DNA from: Serinicoccus chungangensis
Lineage (GTDB): Bacteria; Actinomycetota; Actinomycetes; Actinomycetales; Dermatophilaceae
Assembly (NCBI RefSeq): GCF_001483745.1
Contig: NZ_LQBL01000032.1
Span: forward strand, 1-64,000
Reading direction: 5' to 3'
Length of the DNA: 64,000 nt
The position numbers were made by a program, and so were the translations under genes. This document shows positions 23,754 to 33,013 of the stretch, one piece after another. Positions within the stretch are counted from its first letter, which is position 1, and every line of letters begins with the position of its first letter. The notes under the pieces were generated by a model that was not told the origin of the DNA, searched no databases, and saw nothing but the letters and a program-made list of their open reading frames with translations.

Positions 23754-24140
23754 TCAGGCCGCGGACTCTGCCGCGGTGCCGGTGGCCGGCACGTGGGCGC
23801 GGGAGAGCTCGACCAGCGCGGCGAAGGCCGGCTCGTCGTGGACGGCGAGCTCGGCCAGCATGCGGCGGTCGACCTCGACGCCGGCGGCCTTGAGGCCCTG
23901 GATGAACCGGTTGTAGGTCATCCCGTGGGCGCGGGCGCCGGCATTGATGCGCTGGATCCAGAGACGACGGAAGTCACCCTTGCGGGCGCGCCGGTCGTTG
24001 TAGCTGTAGACCAGGCTGTGGGTGACCTGCTCCTTGGCCTTGCGGTAGAGCCGGCTGCGCTGCCCGCGGTAACCGCTGGCGCGCTCCAGGACGACCCGGC
24101 GCTTCTTGTGGGCGTTGACCGCCCGCTTCACGCGTGCCAC
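23754..24140 (-). CDS. rplT: 50S ribosomal protein L20
   Basis: A 128-residue basic 23S-binding protein essential for early 50S assembly. Begins [15 protein letters not shown] and has [11 protein letters not shown] and [12 protein letters not shown], typical of L20. The GTG at 24140 has AAGGAG eight bases upstream. The acidic C-terminal extension ([13 protein letters not shown]) is common in actinobacteria. Third gene of the infC-rpmI-rplT operon; in other bacteria L20 represses this operon by binding its leader. Confidence 0.98.
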   Translation of the reverse strand: MARVKRAVNAHKKRRVVLERASGYRGQRSRLYRKAKEQVTHSLVYSYNDRRARKGDFRRLWIQRINAGARAHGMTYNRFIQGLKAAGVEVDRRMLAELAVHDEPAFAALVELSRAHVPATGTAAESAA

Positions 24141-24195
24141 GTGAGTACTCCTTGACTAGTGCTTCAGGGGGTGGGTTCGAGGGGAAGGCGCCCGG

Positions 24196-24390
24196 TCAGA
24201 GACCGAGCATCTTCTTGACCTTGCGGACGTCGCTGGGCGCGACCTCCTTGTCGTTGACCAGCCGGCGCGCGGCCTGGCTGCTGCGCTCCTGGAACTTGTG
24301 CACGTGGCGTGCGCGCTGGTGCATGAGCTTGCCGGAACCCGTCACGCGGAACCGCTTCTTGGCGCCGCTGTGGGTCTTCATCTTCGGCAT
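24196..24390 (-). CDS. rpmI: 50S ribosomal protein L35
   Basis: 64 residues, beginning [20 protein letters not shown] and ending VKKMLGL, the standard L35 pattern. ATG at 24390 with an AAGGAG-type site upstream. Sits between infC and rplT as usual. Confidence 0.98.
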   Translation of the reverse strand: MPKMKTHSGAKKRFRVTGSGKLMHQRARHVHKFQERSSQAARRLVNDKEVAPSDVRKVKKMLGL

Positions 24391-24495
24391 GAGCCGATCT
24401 CCTTCGTCGTCATCGTCTCGCCCGGGGTGCCGGGCGTGGTTCTGTGGGGTGTGCCGGTGGCCGCGGGCCCGAGCCGTGGGCCCGCGCCCGCAGGC

Positions 24496-25110
24496 TCACT
24501 GGGCGTCGCCGGCGAGGGCCGCCCCGTCGTCCGTCGGACCGGTGGGCTGCTCACCCTGGGCGCGCTCGGCGTCCCGACGCTTCGCCTGCCGGACCTGGGC
24601 CTTCTTGGCGGTCGGGCCGAGGACCATGACCATGTTGCGGCCGTCCTGCTTGGGTGCGCTCTCGACGTGGCCCAGCTCGACCACGTCCTCGGCCAGCCGC
24701 TGCAGCAGCCGGAAGCCCAGCTCGGGCCGGGACTGCTCGCGACCGCGGAACATGATGGTCACCTTGACCTTGTCGCCCGCCTTGAGGAACCGCACGACGT
24801 GGCCCTTCTTGGTGCCGTAGTCGTGGTCGTCGATCTTCGGACGGAGTTTGATCTCCTTGATGACCGTGTTGACCTGGTTCTTCCGTGCTTCTCTGGCCTT
24901 CATGGCGGCTTCGTACTTGTACTTGCCGTAGTCCATGAGCTTGGCGACCGGAGGGCGCGCCATCGGGGCGACCTCGACCAGGTCGAGGTCGGCCTCGGCC
25001 GCCAGCCGCAGCGCGTCCTCGACGCGCACGATGCCGACCTGTTCCCCGTTGGGGCCCACCAACCGCACTTCCGGGACCCGGATGCGGTCGTTGATGCGAG
25101 GCTCGCTGAT
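24496..25110 (-). CDS. infC: Translation initiation factor IF-3, apparent ATC start
   Basis: IF-3 checks the initiator codon and prevents premature subunit joining on the 30S. From 25110 the protein reads [19 protein letters not shown], the family's conserved N-terminus, then the N domain ([18 protein letters not shown]), linker and C domain ([31 protein letters not shown]). AAGGAG lies seven bases before an ATC codon, and no ATG/GTG/TTG suits this site, so ATC is the likely start. Rare start codons are a known autoregulatory feature of infC. An acidic tail of about 25 residues follows. Heads infC-rpmI-rplT. Confidence 0.93.
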   Translation of the reverse strand: MSEPRINDRIRVPEVRLVGPNGEQVGIVRVEDALRLAAEADLDLVEVAPMARPPVAKLMDYGKYKYEAAMKAREARKNQVNTVIKEIKLRPKIDDHDYGTKKGHVVRFLKAGDKVKVTIMFRGREQSRPELGFRLLQRLAEDVVELGHVESAPKQDGRNMVMVLGPTAKKAQVRQAKRRDAERAQGEQPTGPTDDGAALAGDAQ

Positions 25111-25361
25111 GTGCCTGCTCCTTCGTCGTCGTGTCGTGACGACCCCGAGCACCAGAAAGGCCTCCTGGCACCGGGTGCGCAAGAGGCCGACGGCGACGAG
25201 CCGCGCGACGGATCGCGAGGACGTCACACCCGCTCGGTGCTCGCACCGGGCGGGACCGGGACCCGGCGACCTGGACGGTCGACGCGGGTGGAGGCGGGGC
25301 CTCTCTTGCACGTCGGGCACGCGTACGCCCGACTGGTCACCGTCAAGGGTAGCAGACGGGG
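25111..25361 (-). promoter_or_regulatory. Long leader of the infC operon
   Basis: About 230 bases precede infC without a supported gene. A minus-strand TTGACG (25341-25346) is a candidate -35 box, but its -10 box is weak. G/C-rich segments could fold, and a ribosomal-protein leader is possible here by analogy with other infC operons, but I cannot fit a known leader structure by eye. Confidence 0.35.
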
Positions 25362-25395
25362 GCGGCCCGCCCCGAGCTCTGTCGGGACGGGCCGC
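25362..25395 (-). terminator. Terminator after the subtilase gene
   Basis: A 13-bp stem with one mismatch (25362-25374 with 25383-25395) and an 8-base loop lies 39 bases after the subtilase stop and before the infC leader. It is very G/C-rich and has no U-tract. Confidence 0.65.
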
Positions 25396-25433
25396 CTGGT
25401 GGAGGGCTGCTGACCTGGTCGGTCAGCCGGCCC

Positions 25434-28400
25434 TCAGCACCCGATCTTGCGGAGGGCGAAGTCCTCCGTCACGATCCGGCCCCGCGGCACCCGCACGTCG
25501 TCCACCGTCGGACGGTACCCGTCCTTGGCGACGATCGTCTGGTACCGGCCCGTGATCACCCAGTAGGCGTAGGACCCGTCGTCCTCGGTGATGAGGCTGT
25601 AGCCGGGCTCGTCACCGCGGTTGGGGGTGAGGTCGACGACCGCCCCTCCGAGACCGACCCGCGAGGTGTCGCACTCGACACCCTCGACGGTGCCCTGCAT
25701 CTTGCCCCAGTTGCGCGGCGGCGTGACATGCATCGTCACGTCGATCGGCTCGAGGTCCTGCGGGGTGTTCGTCCGGATACCGATGCCGGCGGTGTAGTCG
25801 CCCGGCTGGGCGACGTCGGCGTCGGTGGTGACGGTGACCCGCACCCGCTCACCCGGCTCGAGGGTGAACTCCATCGGGTCCACGGTCAGCCAGTCGACGT
25901 CCGCCGCGCTCGACCCGCAGTCGTCGTAGCCGGGCAGCTGCTCGGCCACGTCGATCGGGGTGAAGCCGCCGGTGGAGCCACCGACCTTGGCGATGCCGCA
26001 GGCCATACCACCGCGGTAGACGGCGGCGCTGCTGGCCGGGATCTCCGACCACTCGCCGGACGCCCCGTCGAGCGCGAAGCTCGCGTTGGTGACGGCACCA
26101 CCCTGGACCCCACCGTTGACGACCAGCTGGCCGTTGGCGCCAGAGGCCTGGGCGGCCCAGTGGTCGGCGGGGGCGTCGGGCAGCTCGGTCCAGCTGTCGC
26201 TGCCCGGGTCGTAGGCGTAGGTGTCGGCGATCCCGCCGGAGCCCGGGTTGCCACCCGAGCACAGCACCTGACCGTCGACCCCGCCGCAGACGACGAAGGC
26301 GGCCGCGACCGGGTAGTCGGCCAGCTGCTGCCAGCTGTCGTCGGCCGCGTCGTAGGCCATGACCGTGTCGCTCATCGGCGTGCACTCGGCCGTCGTGCAG
26401 CCACCCACCGAGTAGAGCATCCCGTCCAGGACCGCGGTCCCGGCGGCCGACCGGGCCTCCGGCGCCGCAGCCGCCGACGACCAGGAGTCGGCACCGGGGT
26501 CGTAGGTGTGGGTGGCGCTGGAGACGCCGCCGTCCACCCAACCGCCCGTGACGACGATCCGACCGTCGACCGCACCGGCGGTGACCGCCGAGGCGGCCTC
26601 CGGGAGGGCGGCTGCCTCGACCCACGCCATGGCGGCGGGGTCGTAGCGGTTGACGTCGGCGAAGGCCGCCGAGCCGGTCGTGCCGCCCAGCGTGTACCAG
26701 TCGCCGTCGAGGTTCACCACCCGGTTGTCCATGGCCACCCGCGGGTAGTCGCTCAGCGGGGTCCACGGGTCGGCGGCCACCCGGACGGGGTCGGCCGCAC
26801 CGGTGCTGCCGAACCTGCCGGTGGTCCCGGCCGCCAGCGAGGTCTCCACGTCGAGCGTGACGACCTCACCCCCGTCTCCCTCGTAGCTCGCACCCATGCG
26901 CTCGGTGGAGCCGTCGACGCGCAGGATCTCGAACTCGCCGGCCTGCTCGGTCATGGTCACCTCGGCGGCGCCCGACCCGGTGTTGTTCACCCAGAACCGG
27001 TGGTTCCGCGTCGACCCGAGCGGCTGGTAGACCTCGATCTCGCTCTCGTCCACGACGACGAAGCCGGAGCCGAGGACGAAGTCCGCGCGCACCGCGTCGG
27101 ACGCGGCGACGGTGACGTCCTGCGTGGTGGACGCGAAGCCGCGGGCCGAGGCCTCGAACGGGTGCGTCCCCGGGGAGGCCGAGAACAGCCAGTAGAAGCC
27201 GTCGTCCAGGTTGTCGTCCGACGGGGTCGCCATCGTGGTACCGGACTCCTCCGGTGCGTCCACGTTGGTGACGGTCGCTCCGACGACACCCTCGCCGTCC
27301 TCCTCGCCGTAGACGTTGCCGACCACGTAGCCGCCCTCGCCGGTCGGCGAGCAGGCCCGGTTGCCCAGGAAGACGTCGTCCACCTGCCACCACCAGGCGT
27401 AGGAGGCCTGGTGGTAGTGGAAGGCCACCTTGACGTCGGACTCACCTGCCGCGTCGGGCAGCTGCACGACCTGCTCCGCCGGCCCACGGACGGAGTTGTC
27501 CTGGCTCAGGACGGTCGTCCAGGTCTCGCCACCGTCGGTGCTGAGCTCGACGTCGGCCAGGTCCGCGCCCAGGGCGTAGAAGTCCTGCTGGAAGCCGACG
27601 ACGGGCTCGGACAGGTCGCTCATGTCGACGGACGGGCTCACGAGGTAGGTGTCCTGGCTGCCGCCCGACCCGTAGAAGTCGGAGTCGACGACCGCGAAGC
27701 CGCCCTCACCACCGGTGAGGTTGCCGCGGTCACCCGGGTCATCGAACCGCCAGTCCTCACCGGTCCCTGCCTCGTCGACGACCTCCCAGCCCTCGGGCGT
27801 GGATGCCGCATCGAAGCTCTCGGTCACCCCGTCGACCTCGTAGGCGTACCCGGGGGCGGTGCACGTCGCGGCGTCGACCGGGACGGAGACCTCGAGGCCC
27901 TCGCCTCCGGCGGAGGCCTCGACCGTGGTGGAGAGGTAGCCGGGGTACTGCACCTGCACCGTGAGCTCGAAGGTCTCGCCCTCGGGGAGGTCCAGGGAGA
28001 ACTCACCGGTCTCCGGGTCGGTGTAGGCCGCGGCGGGGGTCCCCTCGGCGCTCACGCGGGCGTAGAGCGGGAAGCCGTAGCCGGAGCCGTCGGTGACGGT
28101 GCCCGTCACGGCCCCACTCGGGACCGGCTCGAGCGCCGCGTCGACGGTGGTCGTCCCACCCGGCTCGACGGTGGCGCTCGCGGTCTCGGTGGCATACCCG
28201 AACTTGCTCATCGTGAGGTCGTAGTCGCCCGAGGACAGGGTGGCCGAGTAGTCGCCGGCCTCACCGGTGAGCAGCTCGCGCTCGGTGTCGCCCTCGATGA
28301 CGACGGAGGCGTCGGCGAGCGGGTCGCCGCTGCCGGCGTCCGTGACCGTGCCCTCCAGCGTGCCGGCGTCCCCGATGGGCGAGGAGGTCACGAGCTCGAG

Positions 28401-29807
28401 GGCGTCCAGCCGACCCTCGCCGAAGACGTTGTTGTCCTCGGCGGTGCCGCCGCACTGCAGGTCCTCGGTGTCGATCGCCGTCCCGTTGAGCAGGTTGCGC
28501 GTGCCCTCGACATCACCGACGAGCGCCGGGGCGCCGGACCACGCCAGCGCCACCGCGCCCGCGACGTGCGGGCTGGCCATCGAGGTGCCGCTGTAGACGG
28601 CATACCCGTTGCCGGGGACCGAGGAGCGCACCGCGCTGCCCGGGGCGGAGATGTTGGGCTTGATCTCCCCGTCCTGGCCCGCGCCGCGACCCGAGGTCCC
28701 GGAGATGGTGTGGTTGATGTTGTAGTTGCCGACGCTGAAGGCCACGATGCGGCTGCCGGGTGACCCCGAGCTCTCGCACGAGGGACCCGAGTTGCCGTTG
28801 GCGAAGACGCCGAACTGGCCGCTCGCCGCCCACGCCTCGATGATGTCCTCCATGAAGGGGGCGTTCGAGGGGGCGGTGGTGCCCCAGCTGTTGTTGATGA
28901 TGTGCGGGCGCTTCGAGACGTCCGGGTTCTCACCCTCGAGGTCGGTGGGCTCGAGCATCCACTCGCCGGAGGCGATGAGGGCGGCGTCGCTCGGGCAGCA
29001 GCCGTTGGCGGCGATCCAGGTCGCCCCGGGTGCCACGCCGACCTGGTTGTCCCCGCCGTCGTCCCCGACCATGGTGCCGGTGACGTGGGTGCCGTGCCCG
29101 TCGCCGTCCGCCGGCGCGTCCGGCGAGGTGCCGGCGGCGTCGAACCAGTTGTAGTCGTGGTCGAAGGTGCCGTCGCCGTTGTTGCCGCGGTAGGAGTTCA
29201 CCAGCGCCGGGTGGTCGTACTGCGCACCCGAGTCGATGGTGGCGACGACCACGCCCTCCCCCCGGATCCCGAGGTCGTCCCACACCTCGGGCGCGTTCAC
29301 GTCGTCGACCCCCCACTCGACGGCGGCCGGGGCCATCTGCGGCTCCTCCACCTTGAGGGGCGGCAGCTCGATCTCCATCGGGGCGTAGATGCCCTCGACG
29401 CCCTGCTCGGACGCCATCGACGTCACCAGGTCGAGGTCGGCGGCGTCGACCCGGATGGAGTTGGTCGCCCAGAAGCTGCGGTACTCCACCCCGGCGTCGT
29501 CCAGCTCCTGCCGCAGGTCGGCCTGGCTCTGCGACGCGGACGCCTGCAACGCGTCCGCGACCGCCTGCCCCCGCTTGTCCCAGTCGGTGATCGAGGCGAA
29601 CTGCTCCAGGTCGGGCCGGTCGGCGAAGCGGACCCAGACGTCCGACCGCCCCTGGCTCTCCAGAGCGGCGTCCACCGCCGCCTCGATCTTCTCGTCGGGG
29701 CCGGAGGCCACCGACGTCGCGGAGGCCGGGAGCGTTGCCGCCCCCGGGACGAGCAAGGCGCCGGTGGCCAGGGTGGCCCACCAGCGCCGTGAGGATGGTG
29801 AATGCAT
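25434..29807 (-). CDS. Large secreted S8 subtilisin-family peptidase with kelch-like repeats
   Basis: The 1457-residue extracellular serine protease starts with an export signal (about 1-30: RRWWATLATGALLVPGAATLPASA). A propeptide spans about 35-150. The catalytic triad is Asp192 (VVATIDSGAQ), His238 (DGHGTHVTG) and Ser409 (SGTSMASPH), with oxyanion Asn in FANGNSGPS. Carboxypeptidase-regulatory-like beta domains follow (about 480-650), then a jelly-roll-like insert (about 665-830), another such domain, and roughly five kelch-type repeats with repeated GGT/GGW and YDP...SW marks (about 1040-1300). A final beta domain closes it. No LPXTG or membrane anchor, so it is probably released. AAGGAAGT precedes the ATG. 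It interrupts the usual sseB-infC adjacency together with fur-katA. Confidence 0.93.
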   Translation of the reverse strand: MHSPSSRRWWATLATGALLVPGAATLPASATSVASGPDEKIEAAVDAALESQGRSDVWVRFADRPDLEQFASITDWDKRGQAVADALQASASQSQADLRQELDDAGVEYRSFWATNSIRVDAADLDLVTSMASEQGVEGIYAPMEIELPPLKVEEPQMAPAAVEWGVDDVNAPEVWDDLGIRGEGVVVATIDSGAQYDHPALVNSYRGNNGDGTFDHDYNWFDAAGTSPDAPADGDGHGTHVTGTMVGDDGGDNQVGVAPGATWIAANGCCPSDAALIASGEWMLEPTDLEGENPDVSKRPHIINNSWGTTAPSNAPFMEDIIEAWAASGQFGVFANGNSGPSCESSGSPGSRIVAFSVGNYNINHTISGTSGRGAGQDGEIKPNISAPGSAVRSSVPGNGYAVYSGTSMASPHVAGAVALAWSGAPALVGDVEGTRNLLNGTAIDTEDLQCGGTAEDNNVFGEGRLDALELVTSSPIGDAGTLEGTVTDAGSGDPLADASVVIEGDTERELLTGEAGDYSATLSSGDYDLTMSKFGYATETASATVEPGGTTTVDAALEPVPSGAVTGTVTDGSGYGFPLYARVSAEGTPAAAYTDPETGEFSLDLPEGETFELTVQVQYPGYLSTTVEASAGGEGLEVSVPVDAATCTAPGYAYEVDGVTESFDAASTPEGWEVVDEAGTGEDWRFDDPGDRGNLTGGEGGFAVVDSDFYGSGGSQDTYLVSPSVDMSDLSEPVVGFQQDFYALGADLADVELSTDGGETWTTVLSQDNSVRGPAEQVVQLPDAAGESDVKVAFHYHQASYAWWWQVDDVFLGNRACSPTGEGGYVVGNVYGEEDGEGVVGATVTNVDAPEESGTTMATPSDDNLDDGFYWLFSASPGTHPFEASARGFASTTQDVTVAASDAVRADFVLGSGFVVVDESEIEVYQPLGSTRNHRFWVNNTGSGAAEVTMTEQAGEFEILRVDGSTERMGASYEGDGGEVVTLDVETSLAAGTTGRFGSTGAADPVRVAADPWTPLSDYPRVAMDNRVVNLDGDWYTLGGTTGSAAFADVNRYDPAAMAWVEAAALPEAASAVTAGAVDGRIVVTGGWVDGGVSSATHTYDPGADSWSSAAAAPEARSAAGTAVLDGMLYSVGGCTTAECTPMSDTVMAYDAADDSWQQLADYPVAAAFVVCGGVDGQVLCSGGNPGSGGIADTYAYDPGSDSWTELPDAPADHWAAQASGANGQLVVNGGVQGGAVTNASFALDGASGEWSEIPASSAAVYRGGMACGIAKVGGSTGGFTPIDVAEQLPGYDDCGSSAADVDWLTVDPMEFTLEPGERVRVTVTTDADVAQPGDYTAGIGIRTNTPQDLEPIDVTMHVTPPRNWGKMQGTVEGVECDTSRVGLGGAVVDLTPNRGDEPGYSLITEDDGSYAYWVITGRYQTIVAKDGYRPTVDDVRVPRGRIVTEDFALRKIGC

Positions 29808-30055
29808 CTACATGCCTACTTCCTTGAGCGGTACGTTCGTCGACGCGACAGGGATGCCGTCGCCGTCCAGCAGTCCCGTCAGGGCCGCGCGGCGCGGCCT
29901 ACCACCCTCCCCGGATCCACCCATCAACGCCGAGGAGGGACCTCCCCGACTGATCGTCGACACTATGGAGGCGGTTTCACAGGGCGCAACGGACTTGACG
30001 ATCTTCATACCGAGCCTTTGCTCTGCGCTGACCGGAGACGTCGGGCACCGACCCC

Positions 30056-30074
30056 AACTTGAGTCGTTCAAGTT
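30056..30074. promoter_or_regulatory. Palindromic operator upstream of fur
   Basis: AACTTGA-GTCGT-TCAAGTT is a perfect 7-5-7 inverted repeat ending 20 bases before the fur start codon. It is placed where a FurA-type autoregulator would bind to control the fur-katA pair. The remainder of 29808-30055, the divergent promoter region, shows no gene. Confidence 0.65.
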
Positions 30075-30094
30075 TTCGTGATCAGGTGAGGGGT

Positions 30095-30574
30095 ATGACC
30101 CCGTCACCCGCCTCCGCCGACGCCCTCCGGGGTGCCGGTCTGCGGGTCACACCCCCGCGGTTGGCCGTCCTCGACACGCTGCAGCGCCACCCACACCTCG
30201 AGGCGACGGACGTGGTGCGGCTCACGAGGGCGCAGCACCGGGGCGTGTCCGTCCAGGGCGTGTACGACGTGCTGCGCGTCCTCGCGTCCGCCCACCTGGT
30301 GCGCCGCATCCAGCCGGCGCACGCGGTGGCGCGCTACGAGCTCGACCTGGGGGACAACCACCACCACGTCGTGTGCCGCGGCTGCGAGGTGCTCGTCGAC
30401 GTCCCGTGCGTGGTCGGGACGGCACCCTGCGTCGACACGGCCGGGGCGAGCGCCCTGGGGTTCGAGGTCGACGAGGCCGAGGTCATCTACTGGGGGCTGT
30501 GCCCCACGTGCCGCGACCGGGCGACCCACCAGACCACCGATGTCCCATCCACCCATCGCAAGGAGCAGGTATGA
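30095..30574 (+). CDS. Fur-family transcriptional regulator (FurA/PerR-like)
   Basis: Metal-dependent repressor with a winged-helix domain (residues about 8-75, [20 protein letters not shown], and [20 protein letters not shown]). A dimerisation/metal domain follows, with [11 protein letters not shown], a CRGC pair and a CPTC pair for structural zinc. ATG at 30095 follows a GAGGGG-type site; the frame runs further up through the palindromic operator, so the shorter start is preferred. The stop overlaps the catalase ATG (ATGA). This pairing makes a peroxide- or iron-responsive switch controlling catalase the likely role. Confidence 0.88.
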   Translation: MTPSPASADALRGAGLRVTPPRLAVLDTLQRHPHLEATDVVRLTRAQHRGVSVQGVYDVLRVLASAHLVRRIQPAHAVARYELDLGDNHHHVVCRGCEVLVDVPCVVGTAPCVDTAGASALGFEVDEAEVIYWGLCPTCRDRATHQTTDVPSTHRKEQV

Positions 30575-32139
30575 CCTACCCCGGATACGTGAACGCCGAG
30601 CACTCCGGTGAGGGCCCCGAGCCCACCGGAGGCACCACCACCAACGGCGCGCCCCACGACTCCGACCGCAACAGCCTCTCGGTCGGGCCGAACGGCCCGC
30701 TCATGCTGCACGACGTCAGCCTCGTCGAGGCGCTGGCGCACTTCGACCGCGAGAAGGTCCCGGAGCGCCTGCCCCACGCCAAGGGCTCCGGCGCCTTCGG
30801 CACCTTCGAGACGACCGAGGACGTGTCCGCCTACACCAAGGCCGGCATCTTCCAGCAGGGTGCCAGCAGCGAGGTCATCACCCGGTTCTCCACCGTCGCC
30901 GGGGAGCAGGGCTCGCCGGACACCTGGCGGGACGTGCGGGGCTTCTCGGTGCGCCTCTACACCGACGAGGGCAACCTGGACATCGTCGGCAACAACACCC
31001 CGATCTTCTTCGTCCGCGACCCGCTGAAGTTCCCGAACTTCATCCGCTCCCAGCGGCGCACGCCGGACAGCGGGCTGCGCGACCCCAACATGCAGTGGGA
31101 CTTCTGGACCGCCAACCCCGAGTCCTCGCACCAGGTGAGCTACGTCATGGGCGACCGCGGGCTGCCCAGGACGTGGCGCGAGATGAACGGCTACTCCTCG
31201 CACACCTACATGTGGGTCAACGAGCAGGGTGAGCGCTTCTGGGTGAAGTACCACTGGCACAGCGACCAGGGCGTCCACAACATCAGCAACGAGGAGGCGG
31301 ACCGCCTCGCCGGTTCGGACGCCGACTACCACCGGCGTGACCTCTTCGAGGCGATCGACCGTGGGGACCACCCGAGCTGGACCCTGTTCGTGCAGGTCAT
31401 GCCGTACGACGAGGCCAAGACCTACCGCTACAACCCGTTCGACCTCACCAAGGTGTGGCCGCACTCGGACTACCCGCTCGTCAAGGTGGGCCGGATGACG
31501 CTGAACCGCAACCCGGAGAACTGGTTCGCCCAGATCGAGCAGGTGGCGTTCTCGCCGTCCAACCAGGTGGTCGGCACCGGCGTCTCCCCCGACAAGATGC
31601 TGCTGGCCCGGGTGTTCTCCTACCCGGACGCCCAGCGTCACCGCATCGGTGCCAACTTCACCCACCTGCCGGTCAACCAGCCCAAGGTGCAGGTCAACGC
31701 CTACCAGTTCGACGGGCCGATGGCCTACCTGCACTCGGGGAGCCAGCCCACCTACGTCACCAACTCCTACGGTCGCCCCTGGTCGGACCGGACCGGCCCG
31801 GTGGAGAACGGCTGGGAGGCCGACGGCGAGCTGGTCCGCCAGGCCTACGACCTGCGTCAGGACGACAGCGACACCGGGCAGGCCGCCCTCCTGGTGGGCG
31901 AGGTCTACGACGACGCCCAGCGTGAGCGCCTCGCCCAGACGGTCGGCGGCATGATGGGCGCCTGCGACCCGATGATTCGCGAGCGGGTCTACGAGTACTG
32001 GCGGAACATCCACCAGGGCGTGGGTGAGCGGATCGAGCAGATCGCCGCCGAGGCCGAGGTCCGGGAGAGCGACGGCGGTACGCCGCAGGTCGAGTCCCTA
32101 GGCGAGTCCCGGTCGGACCTGGTCGGCAGCCACCGCTGA
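30571..32139 (+). CDS. katA: Monofunctional haem catalase
   Basis: Decomposes hydrogen peroxide in the cytoplasm. The 522 residues include the catalytic His motif [15 protein letters not shown] near 60-75, the catalytic Asn region [11 protein letters not shown] and the proximal haem Tyr motif [14 protein letters not shown] near 345. It is translationally coupled to the Fur-type regulator. In many actinobacteria furA is joined to katG (catalase-peroxidase); here a small-subunit-type monofunctional catalase occupies that place. The 3' end (residues about 490-522) is an acidic flexible tail. Confidence 0.95.
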   Translation: MTYPGYVNAEHSGEGPEPTGGTTTNGAPHDSDRNSLSVGPNGPLMLHDVSLVEALAHFDREKVPERLPHAKGSGAFGTFETTEDVSAYTKAGIFQQGASSEVITRFSTVAGEQGSPDTWRDVRGFSVRLYTDEGNLDIVGNNTPIFFVRDPLKFPNFIRSQRRTPDSGLRDPNMQWDFWTANPESSHQVSYVMGDRGLPRTWREMNGYSSHTYMWVNEQGERFWVKYHWHSDQGVHNISNEEADRLAGSDADYHRRDLFEAIDRGDHPSWTLFVQVMPYDEAKTYRYNPFDLTKVWPHSDYPLVKVGRMTLNRNPENWFAQIEQVAFSPSNQVVGTGVSPDKMLLARVFSYPDAQRHRIGANFTHLPVNQPKVQVNAYQFDGPMAYLHSGSQPTYVTNSYGRPWSDRTGPVENGWEADGELVRQAYDLRQDDSDTGQAALLVGEVYDDAQRERLAQTVGGMMGACDPMIRERVYEYWRNIHQGVGERIEQIAAEAEVRESDGGTPQVESLGESRSDLVGSHR

Positions 32140-32170
32140 GCCGGCGGCGCGCCGACGCCGCCGATCGACC

Positions 32171-32210
32171 GGAGCGCCCCACCGCCGCACCGCGGCCGGT
32201 GGGGCGCTCC
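32171..32210. terminator. Bidirectional terminator between katA and sseB-like gene
   Basis: A perfect 14-bp inverted repeat (32171-32184 with 32197-32210) and 12-base loop sit between the convergent stop codons at 32139 and 32255. It can serve both genes. Confidence 0.8.
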
Positions 32211-32254
32211 CGTGTGCCGGGATCCCTCCACGTGGCGCGTCGGCCGGCCCCTCA

Positions 32255-33013
32255 TCAGGCCGTGCGCAGCCGGAACGCCACCGCGTCGATGCGCTCGCGC
32301 ACCTCAGGCTCCAGCGCGATCCCCCGGCCCAGCCGCGCCACGACGCCCTCCAGCTCTCCCTGGGTGAGGCCCGGCCGCAGGGCGAGCGTCACGACCAGCT
32401 CGCCCCCCTCCCCGCCGAGGTCGTGCCCCCGCACGGCGTCCTCCTGCGCCACCACCGCCGCCACGGCGTGCGCGACGTGCTCGTCGCGGTGCGCCGCGGC
32501 CCAGGGGCGTCCGGTCGCGAGAGCGCGCACCATGCTCCCGGTGAGCGTCCAGGCCGCCGGCCCCGGGCTCGGCGGGAGGTCCAGCGGGACCACCTCGCAC
32601 CCCTCCTGCAGCGCCGCCCGGGCCGCTCGCCGGGCGGTCACCGGCACGGGACGGGCGCTGGGGTCCCAGGCCTGCAGCGCCCGCGTGCTGGTGAAGGCCG
32701 GTAGCGCGCGCTGACCGTCCGGGGCGACCAGGGTGACCGAGGCCATGTCGCTGCGCGCGTCGACGGAGGTGCCCGAGCTGTCGTCGACCTCGGCGGCCAC
32801 CGCCACGATCGGCACGAGCAGCCGGGCCCGGGCGACGGCGGCCACCACGTCGACCGCCTCGGCACCGACACCGCCGAGCAACCCCGCGAGGACCGCGTCC
32901 GCCTCACCGGTGTCGCCGTCGAAACCGGTGCCGGTCAGGGTGCGACCCGCCCACGGCACGCCGCCGGTGTCGGCGCCGTCCTGCGGGCGGTGCTGCGAGA
33001 AGCGGTGGGTCAT
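32255..33013 (-). CDS. SseB-family protein
   Basis: A 252-residue protein with the SseB N-terminal domain pattern: a LLVPIVAVAAEV strand, then MASVTLVAPDGQRALPAFTSTRALQAW, then GCEVVPLDLPP. The second half resembles the SseB C-terminal domain. Biochemical role is unclear. The ATG overlaps the priA stop (ATGA). In related genomes this gene is usually followed by infC; here a 7-kb block (25434-32139) lies between. Confidence 0.85.
   Translation of the reverse strand: MTHRFSQHRPQDGADTGGVPWAGRTLTGTGFDGDTGEADAVLAGLLGGVGAEAVDVVAAVARARLLVPIVAVAAEVDDSSGTSVDARSDMASVTLVAPDGQRALPAFTSTRALQAWDPSARPVPVTARRAARAALQEGCEVVPLDLPPSPGPAAWTLTGSMVRALATGRPWAAAHRDEHVAHAVAAVVAQEDAVRGHDLGGEGGELVVTLALRPGLTQGELEGVVARLGRGIALEPEVRERIDAVAFRLRTA

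Noticed and set aside
29808-30107. 99-codon minus-strand open frame between the subtilase and fur
   Set aside because: It covers the divergent promoter region and the palindromic operator, overlaps the fur start, and has no recognisable protein pattern.
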